Assembly: GCA_021780755.1 (NCBI GenBank)
Contig: JAJXYF010000027.1
Span: forward strand, 62,001 to 126,000
DNA: 64,000 bases
Direction: 5' to 3'
From: Deltaproteobacteria bacterium
GTDB lineage: Bacteria > Desulfobacterota > Binatia > Binatales > Binataceae
Part shown: in pieces, positions 1 through 12,480 of the stretch
How positions within the stretch are numbered: the stretch's first letter is position 1
Layout: each line of letters begins with the position of its first letter
Program-made: the position numbers and the translations under genes
The notes under the pieces: generated by a model
Databases searched by the model: none
Told to the model about the DNA's origin: nothing
Seen by the model: the letters and a program-made list of their open reading frames with translations, nothing else

Positions 1-2
1 GG

Positions 3-245
3 TTGGAGCGCGGCGGCTTCAAGGTCGAATACATCGAACTGATACCACGGCCGACGCCGCTGCCGACCAACATGGCCGGGTGGATCGAGCTGTTCGCGCA
101 GCCGTTTTTGAACCGCTTGCCAGCCGAGCAGCGGGCGGGCGCGGTGGAGGAAGTCGTCGAGATGCTGCGCCCGGTGCTGTGCGACGAGCAGGGGCGCTGG
201 ACCGGCGACTATATCCGGCTGCGGTTTGCGGCGCACCGTCAGTAG
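3..245 (+). CDS. C-terminal fragment of a probable SAM-dependent methyltransferase
   Basis: Only the last 80 or so codons lie in the window; the reading frame is open to the left edge, so the start is outside. The visible part (FKVEYIELIPRPTPLP, then a helical stretch GWIELFAQPFLNRLP and an end YIRLRFAAHR) looks like the tail of class I methyltransferases of the trans-aconitate/ubiquinone methyltransferase type. The SAM-binding motifs would lie upstream and cannot be seen, so the substrate is unknown. The TAG stop lies inside the 3' end of the convergent acyl-CoA dehydrogenase gene; the two genes overlap by 7 bp tail to tail. Confidence 0.55.
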   Translation: MERGGFKVEYIELIPRPTPLPTNMAGWIELFAQPFLNRLPAEQRAGAVEEVVEMLRPVLCDEQGRWTGDYIRLRFAAHRQ

Positions 246-1393
246 CCGCGCGCCACATTGCCGAGCAGCGCGCGGGCGACGAGCAGTTTCATCACCTGCG
301 CGGTGCCGTCGCCGATCTCGAGGCCAATGACATCGCGCATGCGCTGCTGATGCGGCAAGTCCATGCTGAAGCCGAGATGGCCGTGGAGCAGGAGGCATTG
401 ATGGAGCACCTGCGCGGCGAGTTCCGGCGCCCACCATTTGCAACCCGCCGACAGCCATCCGTGAGGCTCGCCGCGATCCTTGAGCGAGAGCGCCTCGTAG
501 CAGAGCAGGCGAGCAGCGCGCAGTTGGACGGCGGCCTCGGCGAGCGGGAACGAGACGCCTTCGAAGCGTGCGAGGCTGCCGCCGAAGGCCTGGCGCTCAA
601 CCACGTACTTGCAGGTCTCGTCAACGCTCTGCTGGGCGGCACCGATGCACATCAGGCCGATCAGCGAGCGGCTGAAGTCGAAACCCTGCATCACCTGCAC
701 GAAGCCGGCGCCCTCGGCGCCGACGCGCGCGTCTGACGGGACGCGAACGGAATCGAAGAATAGCTGTCCACGGCCGATCGCGCGCGAGCCGAGATCGCGA
801 AAGCGGTTGCGGCTGACGCCGGGCGAGTGGAGGTCAACGTAGAAGGCGCTGATGCCGTGCGCACCCTGCTCGACGGTGCCGGTGCGCGCCATCAGCAGGA
901 TGGTGTCGGCCCAGGAAGCAAACGAAATGGAGGTTTTCTCGCCATCAAGTATGTAGGCGTCACCCTCGCGGCGCGCGCTCAGCTTGACGTGGGCGGCGTC
1001 GGAACCGCCGGCGGGTTCGGTGACGCCGAGCGCGGGGACGATTTCGCCGCGGCAAATCGGGGGGAGATACGCACTCTTCTGGCGATCGTCGCCGCGCGCG
1101 GCGATGATTGCGCCGACCAGCGCCGATAGCAGAAGCACATACGCGGCGTTGAAGTCGCAGCGGCCGAGTTCCTCGAAGGCGATGCCCAGCGAGACGTAAT
1201 CGAGCGCCTGGCCGCCGTATTGCGGCTCGACCATCGGCGCGAGCAGGCCCATCTCGCCGAGCTTGCGCACGACGCCGCGCGGCAGGTCTTCGTCGCGGTC
1301 GCGATCGGCGTAAAACGGCATCAATTCGCGGCGGGCGAAGTCGGCAAGGGTGTCGCGGAGCATTTGTTGATCCTGATTGAAGGAAAAATCCAT
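239..1393 (-). CDS. Acyl-CoA dehydrogenase family protein with Asp at the catalytic-base position
   Basis: A 384-residue FAD enzyme of the acyl-CoA dehydrogenase superfamily, expected to introduce a trans-2 double bond into an acyl-CoA in the cytoplasm and pass electrons to ETF. The three-part fold is visible: N-terminal helices, a beta domain with ALGVTEPAGGSD, and a C-terminal helical domain with RQAFGGSLARFEG and RMRDVIGLEIGDGTAQ. The Glu that acts as base in medium- and short-chain enzymes (YEGT) is Asp362 here (GDGT). The alternative Glu used by isovaleryl-CoA dehydrogenase is also absent; that position reads Ser in GFDFSRS. Substrate is therefore uncertain. It lies 48 bp downstream of a secreted hydrolase gene and overlaps the convergent methyltransferase gene by 7 bp. 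Confidence 0.9.
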   Translation of the reverse strand: MDFSFNQDQQMLRDTLADFARRELMPFYADRDRDEDLPRGVVRKLGEMGLLAPMVEPQYGGQALDYVSLGIAFEELGRCDFNAAYVLLLSALVGAIIAARGDDRQKSAYLPPICRGEIVPALGVTEPAGGSDAAHVKLSARREGDAYILDGEKTSISFASWADTILLMARTGTVEQGAHGISAFYVDLHSPGVSRNRFRDLGSRAIGRGQLFFDSVRVPSDARVGAEGAGFVQVMQGFDFSRSLIGLMCIGAAQQSVDETCKYVVERQAFGGSLARFEGVSFPLAEAAVQLRAARLLCYEALSLKDRGEPHGWLSAGCKWWAPELAAQVLHQCLLLHGHLGFSMDLPHQQRMRDVIGLEIGDGTAQVMKLLVARALLGNVARGY

Positions 1394-1441
1394 CGTGTTC
1401 TCCGATAACTTACGGATGCGCGCGGGGCAAATGCCGGCGCA

Positions 1442-2530
1442 TTATTTTTTTCCGGCCGCGGGTGCGCGCGCGGGCTTCAGCGGATGGCGCCGGAAGAAGT
1501 CGAGTATCGCGGCGGTCCACGGCCGCGGCCAGCGCAGATGATGCGCCGTTCCGAACATGGCGGCGAACGGATTACTGACGCCGCCGTCGGGGTCGCTGCC
1601 GCAAATCGCGCTGCATGCGGGGGTGGCGCGTTGATTACGATCGATTATGGTATCGGAAACGCTGCCGCCAAGACCCGCCAGTTGCTTTTCGAGCAGCAGC
1701 GCGTTGGGGCAGATGCCGCCGATATCGCAGCTATTGTGCACCTGGTAGCTGGGGATTTTGGGGTTGGAAAGCTTGAGCTGGCGGTAGTCGGCGGGCGCGC
1801 CGGCAACCGGATCCTGCGGACACGGATCGGGTCGCGACCGAAACGGGTTGGGCGCCGAGTAAACCCCCACGGCGGCAATCCCGGGGCGATTCAATCCGTA
1901 CAGGTAGGCCATCGCGCCGCCGTTGGACCATCCGGTCACATAGACGCGGTTGCGATCGACCCGGCCGGTGGCTTCGACCGCGGCGATGAAGTGATCGATC
2001 GTCGCCGCATCGACGTTTTCAGGATAGAGCTTGCCCGCGGCCTCGATCGGGCCGGCGGGATCGAATTGGCGATACCAGTTGTCCCATCCGGTGCCGGAAC
2101 GGTCGGGCGCCAGATAGTAATGCGTGGTATTGCGGCCCTGCGGCGCGAGCAGGATGAAGCCGGGCCGCGCGGGATCGTCGCTGACATTAGCGGTTTTCAG
2201 GAAGTCGAGCAGGTTGGTATAGCGGCGCACGCTGTCGGCGTTGGCGAGCGACGGATGCAGATAAACGATGAGCGGCAGGGGCTTTGACGGTGCGGCGGCC
2301 GGCGGTTGGTAGAGGCAGGTGTAACGCGCGGTGCCGTCGGCGTCGTTCCACGGCCCGATCGTCGTGCCGTCGGTGCAGGTGGGTACGACGTTGCCAATCA
2401 GTTTCGCCGGGGGGGTGCCGAAGGGTCCGCAAACCGGCTTATCCGTGTCGGCGATCGACGCGCGCGCGGTGAGGGCCACGAGCAGCACGGCGACAGCGAG
2501 CGTGGTGATAGAGGCTCGACTAAATCCCAT
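1442..2530 (-). CDS. Secreted alpha/beta hydrolase, PHB depolymerase/feruloyl esterase-like
   Basis: 362 residues with a clear N-terminal signal peptide (hydrophobic residues 8-22, probable cleavage after ASIA), so exported. Serine nucleophile elbow GWSNGG near residue 200, acid residue probably in the NSCDIGG segment, and catalytic His in GTAHHLRWP near the C-terminus. This order and the PLIVYLHPS and GWDNWYR segments match the LpqC/poly(3-hydroxybutyrate) depolymerase-like esterases. Six or more cysteines suggest disulfides. The actual ester (polyester, acetylated or feruloylated carbohydrate) cannot be read from sequence. It sits between a lipoprotein gene (33 bp upstream) and the acyl-CoA dehydrogenase (48 bp downstream) on the same strand. 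Confidence 0.75.
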   Translation of the reverse strand: MGFSRASITTLAVAVLLVALTARASIADTDKPVCGPFGTPPAKLIGNVVPTCTDGTTIGPWNDADGTARYTCLYQPPAAAPSKPLPLIVYLHPSLANADSVRRYTNLLDFLKTANVSDDPARPGFILLAPQGRNTTHYYLAPDRSGTGWDNWYRQFDPAGPIEAAGKLYPENVDAATIDHFIAAVEATGRVDRNRVYVTGWSNGGAMAYLYGLNRPGIAAVGVYSAPNPFRSRPDPCPQDPVAGAPADYRQLKLSNPKIPSYQVHNSCDIGGICPNALLLEKQLAGLGGSVSDTIIDRNQRATPACSAICGSDPDGGVSNPFAAMFGTAHHLRWPRPWTAAILDFFRRHPLKPARAPAAGKK

Positions 2531-2563
2531 CGACGCGCGACCGCTGACCCTGGTTGGAGGCGA

Positions 2564-2998
2564 TCACCGCGGTCCGATTTCCGTGATTGGCGCTGCCGGC
2601 TGCACGTTGAAGAGCGGGAGATTCGAGAGACCGGCGTCGGTGGGATTGCCCGGTAATTCGACCTGCGTGGAATCATCGTCGCCGGTGTAGGTGGCAGTAT
2701 TCGCGGGGTCATCGGGATGGTCGGCGCGTTCCTTCGCTTCCTCTTCCTGATGATGCTTGAGCATCGCGCGCCCGACGTCATCCTTATTCACGGTTTTCCG
2801 CAGTCCCATCCCGTGTGAAAGATTGGCGCGATCCTTGGCGCTCATCGTGAGCCACAGTTGGCTTGCCTGAGCGCTGGAGCCACGGTTGAGCGCGTTCATG
2901 AATTGCTGCGGTTGCGAGTCGCCGTGATGAAACAGCGAACATCCTGGTGCAGCCAGACTCAAGAGGCAACCGAGCGCCGCTGCTGTGAATCGAATCAT
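2564..2998 (-). CDS. Small predicted lipoprotein, unknown function
   Basis: About 144 residues when started at the ATG that begins MIRFTAAALGCLLSL; this start is preferred because GGTGGTGGGCGG stands just before it and because it opens directly into a signal peptide ending in LAAPGC, a plausible though imperfect lipobox. The mature part is hydrophilic: QFMNALNRGSSAQASQLW, then MSAKDRANLSHGM, an acidic middle and a proline-containing tail. The first segment resembles the start of DUF4878/nuclear-transport-factor-like lipoproteins that begin with a 'number of residues in the workplace' helix, but the match is weak. No catalytic motif seen. Same strand and close spacing as the esterase gene 33 bp downstream. 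Confidence 0.6.
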   Translation of the reverse strand: MIRFTAAALGCLLSLAAPGCSLFHHGDSQPQQFMNALNRGSSAQASQLWLTMSAKDRANLSHGMGLRKTVNKDDVGRAMLKHHQEEEAKERADHPDDPANTATYTGDDDSTQVELPGNPTDAGLSNLPLFNVQPAAPITEIGPR

Positions 2999-3119
2999 CC
3001 GCCCACCACCGCGCGCCGGCCGCGAAGCACGCACGAATTCTCCATCACTAACTTTACGGGCGCGCGTGCATGATGATCAATTGGTTTTCGGCGGCGCATG
3101 AAAGAATTCGGTGGATCGT

Positions 3120-4229
3120 TCAAAAAATCACCACGCCGCGAATCGACTTGCCCTGATGCATCAGATCGAAGCCCTCGTTGATTCGGTCGAGCGGCATCGT
3201 ATGGGTAATGAGGTCGTCGATATTGATGCGTCCATCCATATACCAATCGACGATTTTCGGGACGTCGCGGCGGCTTTTCGCACCACCGAAGGCGGTTCCC
3301 TTCCAGGTGCGCCCGGTGACGAGCTGGAATGGCCGCGTCGAGATTTCCGCGCCCGCGCCGGCGACACCGATGATCACGGACGTGCCCCATCCACGCTGGC
3401 AACATTCGAGCGCCTGACGCATCAGCTTGACGTTGCCGACGCACTCGAAGGAAAAATCGGCGCCGCCCTTAGTCAGATCAATGAGGTAGGGGACGAGATC
3501 GCCGCGGACTTCGGCGGGATTGACGAAGTGGGTCATGCCGAACTTTTCGGCGATGGCTTTGCGCGCCGGATTCAAATCGACGCCGACGATAAGCGAGGCG
3601 CCGGCGAGGCGCGCACCCTGCACGACGTTGAGGCCGATGCCGCCAAGGCCGAAGACGACGACGCGATCGCCCACCTGCACTTTCGCCGTATTGATCACGG
3701 CGCCGATGCCGGTGGTCACGCCGCAGCCGATGTAGCAGACCTTGTCGAAGGGGGCGTCGTCGCGGATTTTCGCGAGCGCGATTTCGGGCACCACGGTGAA
3801 ATTGGCGAAGGTCGAGGTGCCCATATAGTGATGGACGGGCTTGCCGCCACTGGAGAAGCGGCTGGTTCCGTCGGGCATCAGGCCGCGGCCCTGGGTCTCG
3901 CGAATCGCGGTGCAGAGGTTGGTGCGGCCGGACAGGCACGAGGGGCAGTTGCGGCATTCGGGGATATAGAGGGGAATCACGTGGTCGCCGGGCTTGAGGG
4001 TGGTCACGCCGGGGCCGGTTTCGACGACAATGCCGGCGCCCTCGTGGCCCATGATCGAGGGGAAGAGTCCCTCGGGGTCCTGGCCGGAGAGGGTGAAGGC
4101 GTCAGTATGACAGAGGCCGGTCGCCTTGATCTCGATCAACGCTTCGCCAGTGCGGGGCCCATCGAGATCGACCTCGGTGACCTCTAATGGCATCCCCGGT
4201 GCGCGCGCTACAGCCGCTCTGACTTTCAT
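3120..4229 (-). CDS. frmA: S-(hydroxymethyl)glutathione dehydrogenase / class III alcohol dehydrogenase
   Basis: 369 residues, full length for zinc-dependent class III ADH. It oxidises the glutathione adduct of formaldehyde (and other alcohols) with NAD+, the main cytosolic formaldehyde-detoxification route. Visible: catalytic-zinc ligand Cys40 in [11 protein letters not shown] at 61-63, the structural zinc lobe Cys92/95/98/106, the family signature [12 protein letters not shown], the second catalytic Cys in [11 protein letters not shown], and the Rossmann motif [13 protein letters not shown]. The near-identity to FrmA/AdhC signatures makes the call firm; the thiol cofactor used by this organism is assumed, not shown. 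It lies 29 bp downstream of the MaoC-like gene on the same strand. Confidence 0.95.
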   Translation of the reverse strand: MKVRAAVARAPGMPLEVTEVDLDGPRTGEALIEIKATGLCHTDAFTLSGQDPEGLFPSIMGHEGAGIVVETGPGVTTLKPGDHVIPLYIPECRNCPSCLSGRTNLCTAIRETQGRGLMPDGTSRFSSGGKPVHHYMGTSTFANFTVVPEIALAKIRDDAPFDKVCYIGCGVTTGIGAVINTAKVQVGDRVVVFGLGGIGLNVVQGARLAGASLIVGVDLNPARKAIAEKFGMTHFVNPAEVRGDLVPYLIDLTKGGADFSFECVGNVKLMRQALECCQRGWGTSVIIGVAGAGAEISTRPFQLVTGRTWKGTAFGGAKSRRDVPKIVDWYMDGRINIDDLITHTMPLDRINEGFDLMHQGKSIRGVVIF

Positions 4230-4258
4230 GGTTTCGCTGCCTCGCTCATTGGGGGCGG

Positions 4259-5137
4259 CTACGCGCGGAGGATGACGGCACCGTCGCGAACCGCGCGTCC
4301 GCCCTCGCCGCTGAGAGTCTCGAAGAAGATCGCGTCGCGACCATCGGCGAGTCGTTCACGCGAGACGACCCGCAGCGACAACTCCGACGGCATGAAGACC
4401 ATCGCACCAAAGCGGGCGTAAATCTCGGCGACGCGTTCGGGATCGCCCGCACATTCGAGTGCGATGATGCGCGAGACGGCGAGCGCGAGGGTCGCGGTAC
4501 CGTGCAGCATGATCGCAGGCAGTCCGGCGGCCGCGGCAACTTTCGCATCGGTATGGATCGGATTCCAGATGCGGGCGCATTCGGTGTAAACGTGCGCGGC
4601 GCCAGCCGCAACCGGGATGCGCTGCTCGGAGCGAGGGCGCGCGGGTGAAATTTTTGGAGTGGGCGCGAGCGGCATCGTCGCGGGCCGGTCGTCGCCGGCG
4701 ATCTCGACCTGGCGATAGATGTTACCGCTGTACGTTGTGCAGACCAGCGCGCCCTGAGCGTCAACGGTCTCGAAGCGCGTGACCTCGAGAGCGCCGGGTT
4801 TGCGCTGTTCGATGCCCGCGATGACGGCGCGCGTGGTCAATCGCAGCGGCGGTCTTAGCGCGCGATGGATGATGGTGTGATGGGTGGCGTGAACGCCGCG
4901 CGCGGCCTCGGTCGGCGGCATCTTGCCGCGATGTTTGGCGCGCAGGGTGAGCGCCGCAGGCCATTCGAGGCATACCGGGAACAGCGGATGCGCGATGATT
5001 CCCGCCGAGCGGCGCGTATCGATATAGCAGTCGAGCAGGTCGCCGAGACCGGCCGCGTAGGCCATCGTCCAGCGCTCATCGACGTCGCTAACGAGCGGTT
5101 CCGATTCGGTTCCAACCAATGATGCGTCTAGTGGCAT
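4259..5137 (-). CDS. MaoC-like hot-dog dehydratase family protein
   Basis: 292 residues with two hot-dog halves, as in double-hot-dog (R)-specific enoyl-CoA hydratases. The C-terminal half carries the hydratase signature: [18 protein letters not shown] followed by [11 protein letters not shown], containing the Asp and His positions used by MaoC hydratases. The N-terminal half ([25 protein letters not shown]) is the degenerate binding half. Expected role is hydration or dehydration of an acyl-CoA. It starts 60 bp from gyrA's end on the same strand and is followed after 29 bp by frmA, so both may be co-transcribed; the acyl-CoA dehydrogenase lies farther along the same strand. Confidence 0.75.
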   Translation of the reverse strand: MPLDASLVGTESEPLVSDVDERWTMAYAAGLGDLLDCYIDTRRSAGIIAHPLFPVCLEWPAALTLRAKHRGKMPPTEAARGVHATHHTIIHRALRPPLRLTTRAVIAGIEQRKPGALEVTRFETVDAQGALVCTTYSGNIYRQVEIAGDDRPATMPLAPTPKISPARPRSEQRIPVAAGAAHVYTECARIWNPIHTDAKVAAAAGLPAIMLHGTATLALAVSRIIALECAGDPERVAEIYARFGAMVFMPSELSLRVVSRERLADGRDAIFFETLSGEGGRAVRDGAVILRA

Positions 5138-5197
5138 GAGCTATTTATTAGCGCCCCGCGATTGCAACGTCCAACGATAGTGACGGGCTGGCAGAGC

Positions 5198-7732
5198 CTA
5201 CTCGTCGTCGCCGCCGGCGCCATTGGAGCCGTCGCCGTTGGACGATTCGTCATCGCTTTCGGCGAGGCGCGCGACCGCTTGGACGCGTTCGCCCTCATCG
5301 AGCTTGACGAGATGCACGCCCTGCGCGTTGCGTCCGGTGATGCGGACCTGCTTCGCGGCGAGCCGGATGACCTGGCCGCGATCGGTGATCAACACGACGG
5401 TGTCGTCGGAGCCGACCTGGCGGACGTTGACGACCTTGCCAGTGCGATCGGTCACGTTCATGGTGATGACGCCCTTGCCGCCGCGATGAGTCAGGCGGTA
5501 TTCAGCCGCCTCGGTGCGTTTGCCGAAGCCACGCTCGGAGACCGTGAGCAGGGTTTCGTCTTCGCGCGAGACGGCGATCGAAACGACCTCATCCTTGACC
5601 AGGGTGACGGTCTTGCCGTCCTTGACCGGATAGGATTCGAGTTCCATGCCGACCACGCCGTAGGTGCCACGGCCCATCGGACGCGCCTCTTCTTCCTTGA
5701 AGCGGATGGCCTGGCCTTCGCGGGTGGACAGGACGATATGCTGATCGCCGTCGGTGATGCGGACGCCGATCAATTCGTCGCCGTCTTCGAGATTGATCGC
5801 GATGATGCCGCTGGTGCGGATGTTGCCGAACTGGTCGAGTTCGGTTTTCTTGACGAGCCCGCGGCGCGTCGCGAAAAAGACATACTTGCCCTTGGTGTCC
5901 TTGGGCACCGGCAGGAAGGCCGACAGCGTTTCGTCGTTGGCGAGGCTCAGCAGATTGGCGATCGAACGGCCGCGCGCGGCGCGACCGCCCTCGGGCAGTT
6001 CGTAGGCCTTTTTCTCATAGACTTTGCCGGCGCTGGTAAAGAACAGCAGGCGGTCATGCGTACCGACGGCGACCAGATGCTCGACGAGATCCTCGGCGCT
6101 GGCGCTCGCGCCGATTTTACCGCGCCCGCCGCGCCGCTGGGTGCGATAGAGCGAGAGCGGCGTGCGTTTGATGTAGCCGCCGTGCGTGACGGTGACGAGC
6201 ACGTCTTCCTCGACGATGAGGTCCTCGATCGAGAAGTCGCCCTCGGCCTCGATGATCTGGGTACGGCGCTCGTCGGCGAATTCCTTGCGGATTTCGGTGA
6301 GCTCCTCCGCGATGAGGCGCATCTGTTCGCGCTCGTCGCCGAGGATATTCTGCAGGCGCGCAATGGTCTCGCGGACTTCTTTGTGCTCGGCCTCGATCTT
6401 GTCGCGTTCGAGCGAGGTCAGGCGGCGGAGCGTCAGGTCGAGGATCGCCTGGGCCTGAATCTGGGTCAGCGCGAACTGGCTCATCAGGCCGGTCCGCGCG
6501 GTTTCGGCGTCCGCCGAGGCGCGGATCAGCTTGATCACGGCGTCGAGATTTTTGAGCGCGATCAGCAAGCCGTCGAGGACGTGGAGCCGGGCCTCGGCCT
6601 GGCGCAGCTCGAACTGCGAGCGGCGGATGATGACGCGCTGGCGATGGCGCAGAAATTCGACCAACATCTCGCGCAGATTAAGCTCGCGCGGCCGCCCCTC
6701 GTGGATCGCGAGCATGATCAGGCCGTAGCTCTCCTGCATCTGGGTGAGCTTGTAGAGCTGGTTGAGCACAATCTTGGGCTCGGCGTCGCGCTTGAGCTCG
6801 ACTACGATACGCATGCCGTCGCGATCGGACTCGTCGCGCAGATCGCTGATCCCTTCGATGCGTTTGTCATTGACGAGCTCGGCAATGCGCTCGATCAGGC
6901 GCGTCTTGTTCACCTGGTAGGGAATTTCGCGAACGATGATCGAGGCCTTGGAAGTGCGCTTGTCGGTTTCGATGCCGGCCTTCGCGCGCATGGTGAGGAT
7001 GCCGCGGCCGTTGAGGTAGGCCTGCCGAATCACTTCGCGGCCGAGCAACTGGCCGCCGGTCGGAAAATCAGGGCCGGGGATGATCTCGAGCAACTGCTCA
7101 ATGGTGAGGTCGGGGTTCGCAATCAACTGGAGCAGCGCGTCGCAGACCTCACCGAGATTATGCGGCGGGATATTGGTCGCCATGCCGACCGCGATGCCGT
7201 CGGAGCCGTTGATGAGCAGGTTCGGAAGCTGCGCGGGCAGGAACTCGGGCTCCTGCTGGGAGCCGTCGAAGTTATCGACGAAGTCAACGGTCTCCTTGTC
7301 GATATCGGCGAGCATCCGCTCGGCGAGGCGGGTCAGCCGGCATTCGGTGTAGCGGTAGGCGGCGGGCGGGTCACCGTCGATCGAGCCGAAATTACCCTGC
7401 CCGTCGATCAGCGGGTAGCGCATGCTGAAGGTCTGCGCCATACGGACCAGCGAGTCGTAAACCGCGCTGTCGCCGTGGGGATGGTAGCGCTTGAGGACTT
7501 CGCCGACGACGCCGGCGCATTTGGAATAGCGGCGCGACGAGAGCAGGCCCTCGCGGAACATGGCATAGAGGATGCGGCGATGGACGGGCTTGAGGCCGTC
7601 GCGCACGTCGGGCAGCGCGCGACCGATATTCACCGACATCGCGTAGTCCAGATAGGACTGACGCATGTCGTCTTCGATATTCAGGCGCGCGGGTTCGTTG
7701 CGTATGGGTTCGTTGCCGTTAGTCTCAGCCAT
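5198..7732 (-). CDS. gyrA: DNA gyrase subunit A
   Basis: 844 residues, normal GyrA length. It is the breakage-reunion subunit of the A2B2 gyrase that introduces negative supercoils with ATP hydrolysed by GyrB. Visible: the winged-helix region with [10 protein letters not shown], the quinolone-determining region around [13 protein letters not shown] with Ser89 and Asp93 (the sensitive-type residues of E. coli Ser83 and Asp87), the DNA-linking Tyr128 in YRYTE, a long coiled-coil segment, and a C-terminal beta-pinwheel with the GyrA box QRRGGRG that distinguishes gyrase from topoisomerase IV. The C-terminal tail is acidic and Gly/Ser-rich. gyrB lies 168 bp upstream on the same strand, with an inverted repeat between them. 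Confidence 0.98.
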   Translation of the reverse strand: MAETNGNEPIRNEPARLNIEDDMRQSYLDYAMSVNIGRALPDVRDGLKPVHRRILYAMFREGLLSSRRYSKCAGVVGEVLKRYHPHGDSAVYDSLVRMAQTFSMRYPLIDGQGNFGSIDGDPPAAYRYTECRLTRLAERMLADIDKETVDFVDNFDGSQQEPEFLPAQLPNLLINGSDGIAVGMATNIPPHNLGEVCDALLQLIANPDLTIEQLLEIIPGPDFPTGGQLLGREVIRQAYLNGRGILTMRAKAGIETDKRTSKASIIVREIPYQVNKTRLIERIAELVNDKRIEGISDLRDESDRDGMRIVVELKRDAEPKIVLNQLYKLTQMQESYGLIMLAIHEGRPRELNLREMLVEFLRHRQRVIIRRSQFELRQAEARLHVLDGLLIALKNLDAVIKLIRASADAETARTGLMSQFALTQIQAQAILDLTLRRLTSLERDKIEAEHKEVRETIARLQNILGDEREQMRLIAEELTEIRKEFADERRTQIIEAEGDFSIEDLIVEEDVLVTVTHGGYIKRTPLSLYRTQRRGGRGKIGASASAEDLVEHLVAVGTHDRLLFFTSAGKVYEKKAYELPEGGRAARGRSIANLLSLANDETLSAFLPVPKDTKGKYVFFATRRGLVKKTELDQFGNIRTSGIIAINLEDGDELIGVRITDGDQHIVLSTREGQAIRFKEEEARPMGRGTYGVVGMELESYPVKDGKTVTLVKDEVVSIAVSREDETLLTVSERGFGKRTEAAEYRLTHRGGKGVITMNVTDRTGKVVNVRQVGSDDTVVLITDRGQVIRLAAKQVRITGRNAQGVHLVKLDEGERVQAVARLAESDDESSNGDGSNGAGGDDE

Positions 7733-7820
7733 TTATTTCCGTTTTGTGCGGGGAAGCCACGTCAAGAGGCTCTTGCTGAAGGTCGTTTTGTAACTTTTTT
7801 TCTGAGAATTGCGGTTTTTG

Positions 7821-7856
7821 GCGCCCAACAGCGCGAAACAAGGCTCTGCTGGGCGC
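7821..7856 (-). other. Stem-loop in the gyrB-gyrA intergenic region
   Basis: An 11-bp inverted repeat, GCGCCCAACAG at 7821-7831 and CTGCTGGGCGC at 7846-7856. The one mismatch in DNA becomes a G-U pair only when transcribed from the minus strand, the sense direction of gyrB and gyrA. The downstream side is CAAAAACC, with no U-tract, so it is not a classical terminator. It could be an mRNA processing or stability element between the two subunits' genes. Confidence 0.45.
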
Positions 7857-7900
7857 GGAGAACGTGGCGGGAGAGCCAGGGAGCGTTGAGCGCATTTCGG

Positions 7901-10398
<2,498 letters not shown>

Positions 10399-10562
10399 GC
10401 GCACGACACGAAGGAGTGTAGATTTCTCAAACAGTATTTGGGAAAGAGCTTGAAAACCCGAAAAGGGGTTAATTTAGTGCTGAAATTTTGTTTGAGTAGC
10501 CGCCCAGGAGGCAGACGATTTAGAACGGGCCAAAGAGTCGCTAATAGAACAAGGTATTCAAT

Positions 10563-10580
10563 TTGTCCGAAACCGGACAA
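10563..10580. repeat. Short perfect inverted repeat between dsbD and gyrB
   Basis: TTGTCCG, a 4-nt loop (AAAC on the plus strand) and CGGACAA form a perfect 7-bp palindrome about 28 bp past the end of dsbD and about 165 bp upstream of the gyrB promoter. No T-run follows on either strand, so a dsbD terminator is possible but not typical; a protein-binding operator is the other reading. Confidence 0.35.
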
Positions 10581-10608
10581 CGGTCGTGCCAGGGCCGCTT
10601 TTGAGGCT

Positions 10609-12480
10609 TCAATCGAACTCGCGCAAGTCTTTCAGGAACTCCGCCGGGCCGATATAGCCGACGCGATGTTTGCGCACGATGCCGTTAGCATCGATAAACA
10701 CAGTAGTCGGAACGCCGACGACGCCGAACTCCTTGATGAGCGCTTGGTTGGCGGAGTTTTCAGCGGTCAAATTCGCGCGCAGGCGGACGAATCCGGCGGC
10801 CTCGCGCACGACGGCCGGGTCGATAAAGGTCGTGCGCTCCATTTCGCGGCAGGGGACGCACCAATCGGCGCTAAAATCGATCACGATGGGCCGATGCGCG
10901 GATTTTGCGGCCTGGAGCAAGGTGGGATCGAAAGCCTGGAAGGCGACTTGCGGTACGGTGCGGCGGCTTTGGATCAGCAGGTAGATCAGGGCTCCCGCCG
11001 CGACCATGCCGAGCACGGATCGGAGGATCAGAAACGGGCGCCAATTGCGGCCGGCCGGTGAGGCGAAACCGAGAAAGATGCCAGCAGCGGCGGCATAGTA
11101 CGGCAGGCTGCGTGTGATCAGGCGATGGGGCACGACGGGGTCGAGAAAGTAGAGCGCGAGGCCGACCAATATGAAGCCGAAGAGTTGTTCGATCCACGCA
11201 AGCCATTCGCCGGAACGCGGAAGCCGGCGGATGCTGCCGGCGGCGACGGCGAGTGCAATGTAGGGGAGTCCGAGGCCAATCGCGAGGGTGAAAAAGAGCA
11301 CGAAGCCGAAGAGCGCGCTTTGGCTCCGCTGCACCATCAGGAGGAGACCGAGGACGATCGGACCGATGCAGGGGGCGGCGACCACGCCCATCCCAAAGCC
11401 CATCAGGAGGGCGCCGAAATAACCGGGGCGGGCGACGCCGGCGCGCCGCATGATCCATTGGGGGGGTTGCAGTACGAACAGGCCGAAGCTGGAAGCGGCG
11501 AGTGTCAACAGCATCGCGGCGATGCCCGCGAGGACGTAGGGATTTTGCAGCGCGGCACCGAAAAGGCCGCCAGACAGCGCGACGGCGACGCCGACCGCGG
11601 AAAACATCAGGGCGATGCCGAGGACATAGAGGCTGGCGAGGACGATGACTTTGCGCGGCGCCCCGCTCTCGTTGCCGAAGTACGCGATAGTCACGCCGAT
11701 CAGTGGATAGACGCAGGGCGTCAAGTTAAGCGCGAGGCCGCCGAGCAGCACGACCAGCAGGCCGATGAGGTAGCCGTGCGCGGCGAAGACGCCGGCGATC
11801 GCGGTCTCGGAGGTCGCGAGACCGCCGTCGGACAGTGCGCCCGTGCCGGCGTTGCTGGTGTCAGATGCCGCGGGCGGCGGGGCGGCGGACAGATCAATCG
11901 TCGTCGCGACCGACGCGGGCCGCAGGCATTGGGCGTCGTTGCAGGCCTGATAATGAAGTTCGATCTTCGCGGGCGCGCCGACCGCGCTGGTGAAGTTCGC
12001 GTCGGCGGTCATCGCGACCTTGAATGCGATCGCACCGGTGAAGACCGAGAGCTTTTCGGCAGGCGCGAAGGCGAGTGTGACCAATCGCGCCGGCGGATAG
12101 ACGATGGCGCCGGCGGTGACATGGGTCGGCGGTGAAACGGAGAGGCGCGTCGGAATGTAGTAGTGGCCGAGGGGATGATCGGAATTGATATGCCATCCGT
12201 CGGCGATGTGCGCGGTTACCACCAGCAGGCTCGCGCGACCGGCGGCAAGGGGGGAATCGAGCGCGGCGGACTGGATGGTGACGATGGCGGCGGGATCGGG
12301 TGGGCCCGCGAGCGCGATGGCGGCGCGCATGAGCACCAGCATCGCGACGCCGACGATCGCGCGCCAGACGGCCCCTCGGACCGCATAGCGCGAACGCTTT
12401 GTGACTTTGCCGCGCAGGGCCGTGCGGGTTCCCGCTAGCCGTCGAGCGGTTCGCCGCCGTTGGTCGAGAGCGGAGCGCAA
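10609..12480 (-). CDS. dsbD: Protein-disulfide reductase DsbD (cytochrome c biogenesis/thiol:disulfide interchange)
   Basis: 623 residues with the three DsbD modules in order. After a basic N-terminus and a signal-like hydrophobic stretch comes a periplasmic alpha domain with the redox pair in YQACNDAQCLRPA, then about eight membrane helices including the NLTPCVYPL motif and a second conserved Cys in APCIGPIVLG, then a C-terminal periplasmic thioredoxin domain with DWCVPC. It carries electrons from cytoplasmic thioredoxin across the inner membrane to periplasmic thiols, for cytochrome c maturation and disulfide isomerisation. The start used overlaps the 3' end of the upstream ribBX gene by 46 bp, suggesting coupling. 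An internal ATG at 12342 is possible but leaves a poor signal sequence. Confidence 0.93.
   Translation of the reverse strand: MRSALDQRRRTARRLAGTRTALRGKVTKRSRYAVRGAVWRAIVGVAMLVLMRAAIALAGPPDPAAIVTIQSAALDSPLAAGRASLLVVTAHIADGWHINSDHPLGHYYIPTRLSVSPPTHVTAGAIVYPPARLVTLAFAPAEKLSVFTGAIAFKVAMTADANFTSAVGAPAKIELHYQACNDAQCLRPASVATTIDLSAAPPPAASDTSNAGTGALSDGGLATSETAIAGVFAAHGYLIGLLVVLLGGLALNLTPCVYPLIGVTIAYFGNESGAPRKVIVLASLYVLGIALMFSAVGVAVALSGGLFGAALQNPYVLAGIAAMLLTLAASSFGLFVLQPPQWIMRRAGVARPGYFGALLMGFGMGVVAAPCIGPIVLGLLLMVQRSQSALFGFVLFFTLAIGLGLPYIALAVAAGSIRRLPRSGEWLAWIEQLFGFILVGLALYFLDPVVPHRLITRSLPYYAAAAGIFLGFASPAGRNWRPFLILRSVLGMVAAGALIYLLIQSRRTVPQVAFQAFDPTLLQAAKSAHRPIVIDFSADWCVPCREMERTTFIDPAVVREAAGFVRLRANLTAENSANQALIKEFGVVGVPTTVFIDANGIVRKHRVGYIGPAEFLKDLREFD

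Noticed and set aside
11125..12135. Plus-strand frame opposite dsbD
   Set aside because: Low-complexity Glu/Arg/Gly translation; dsbD is clear on the other strand.
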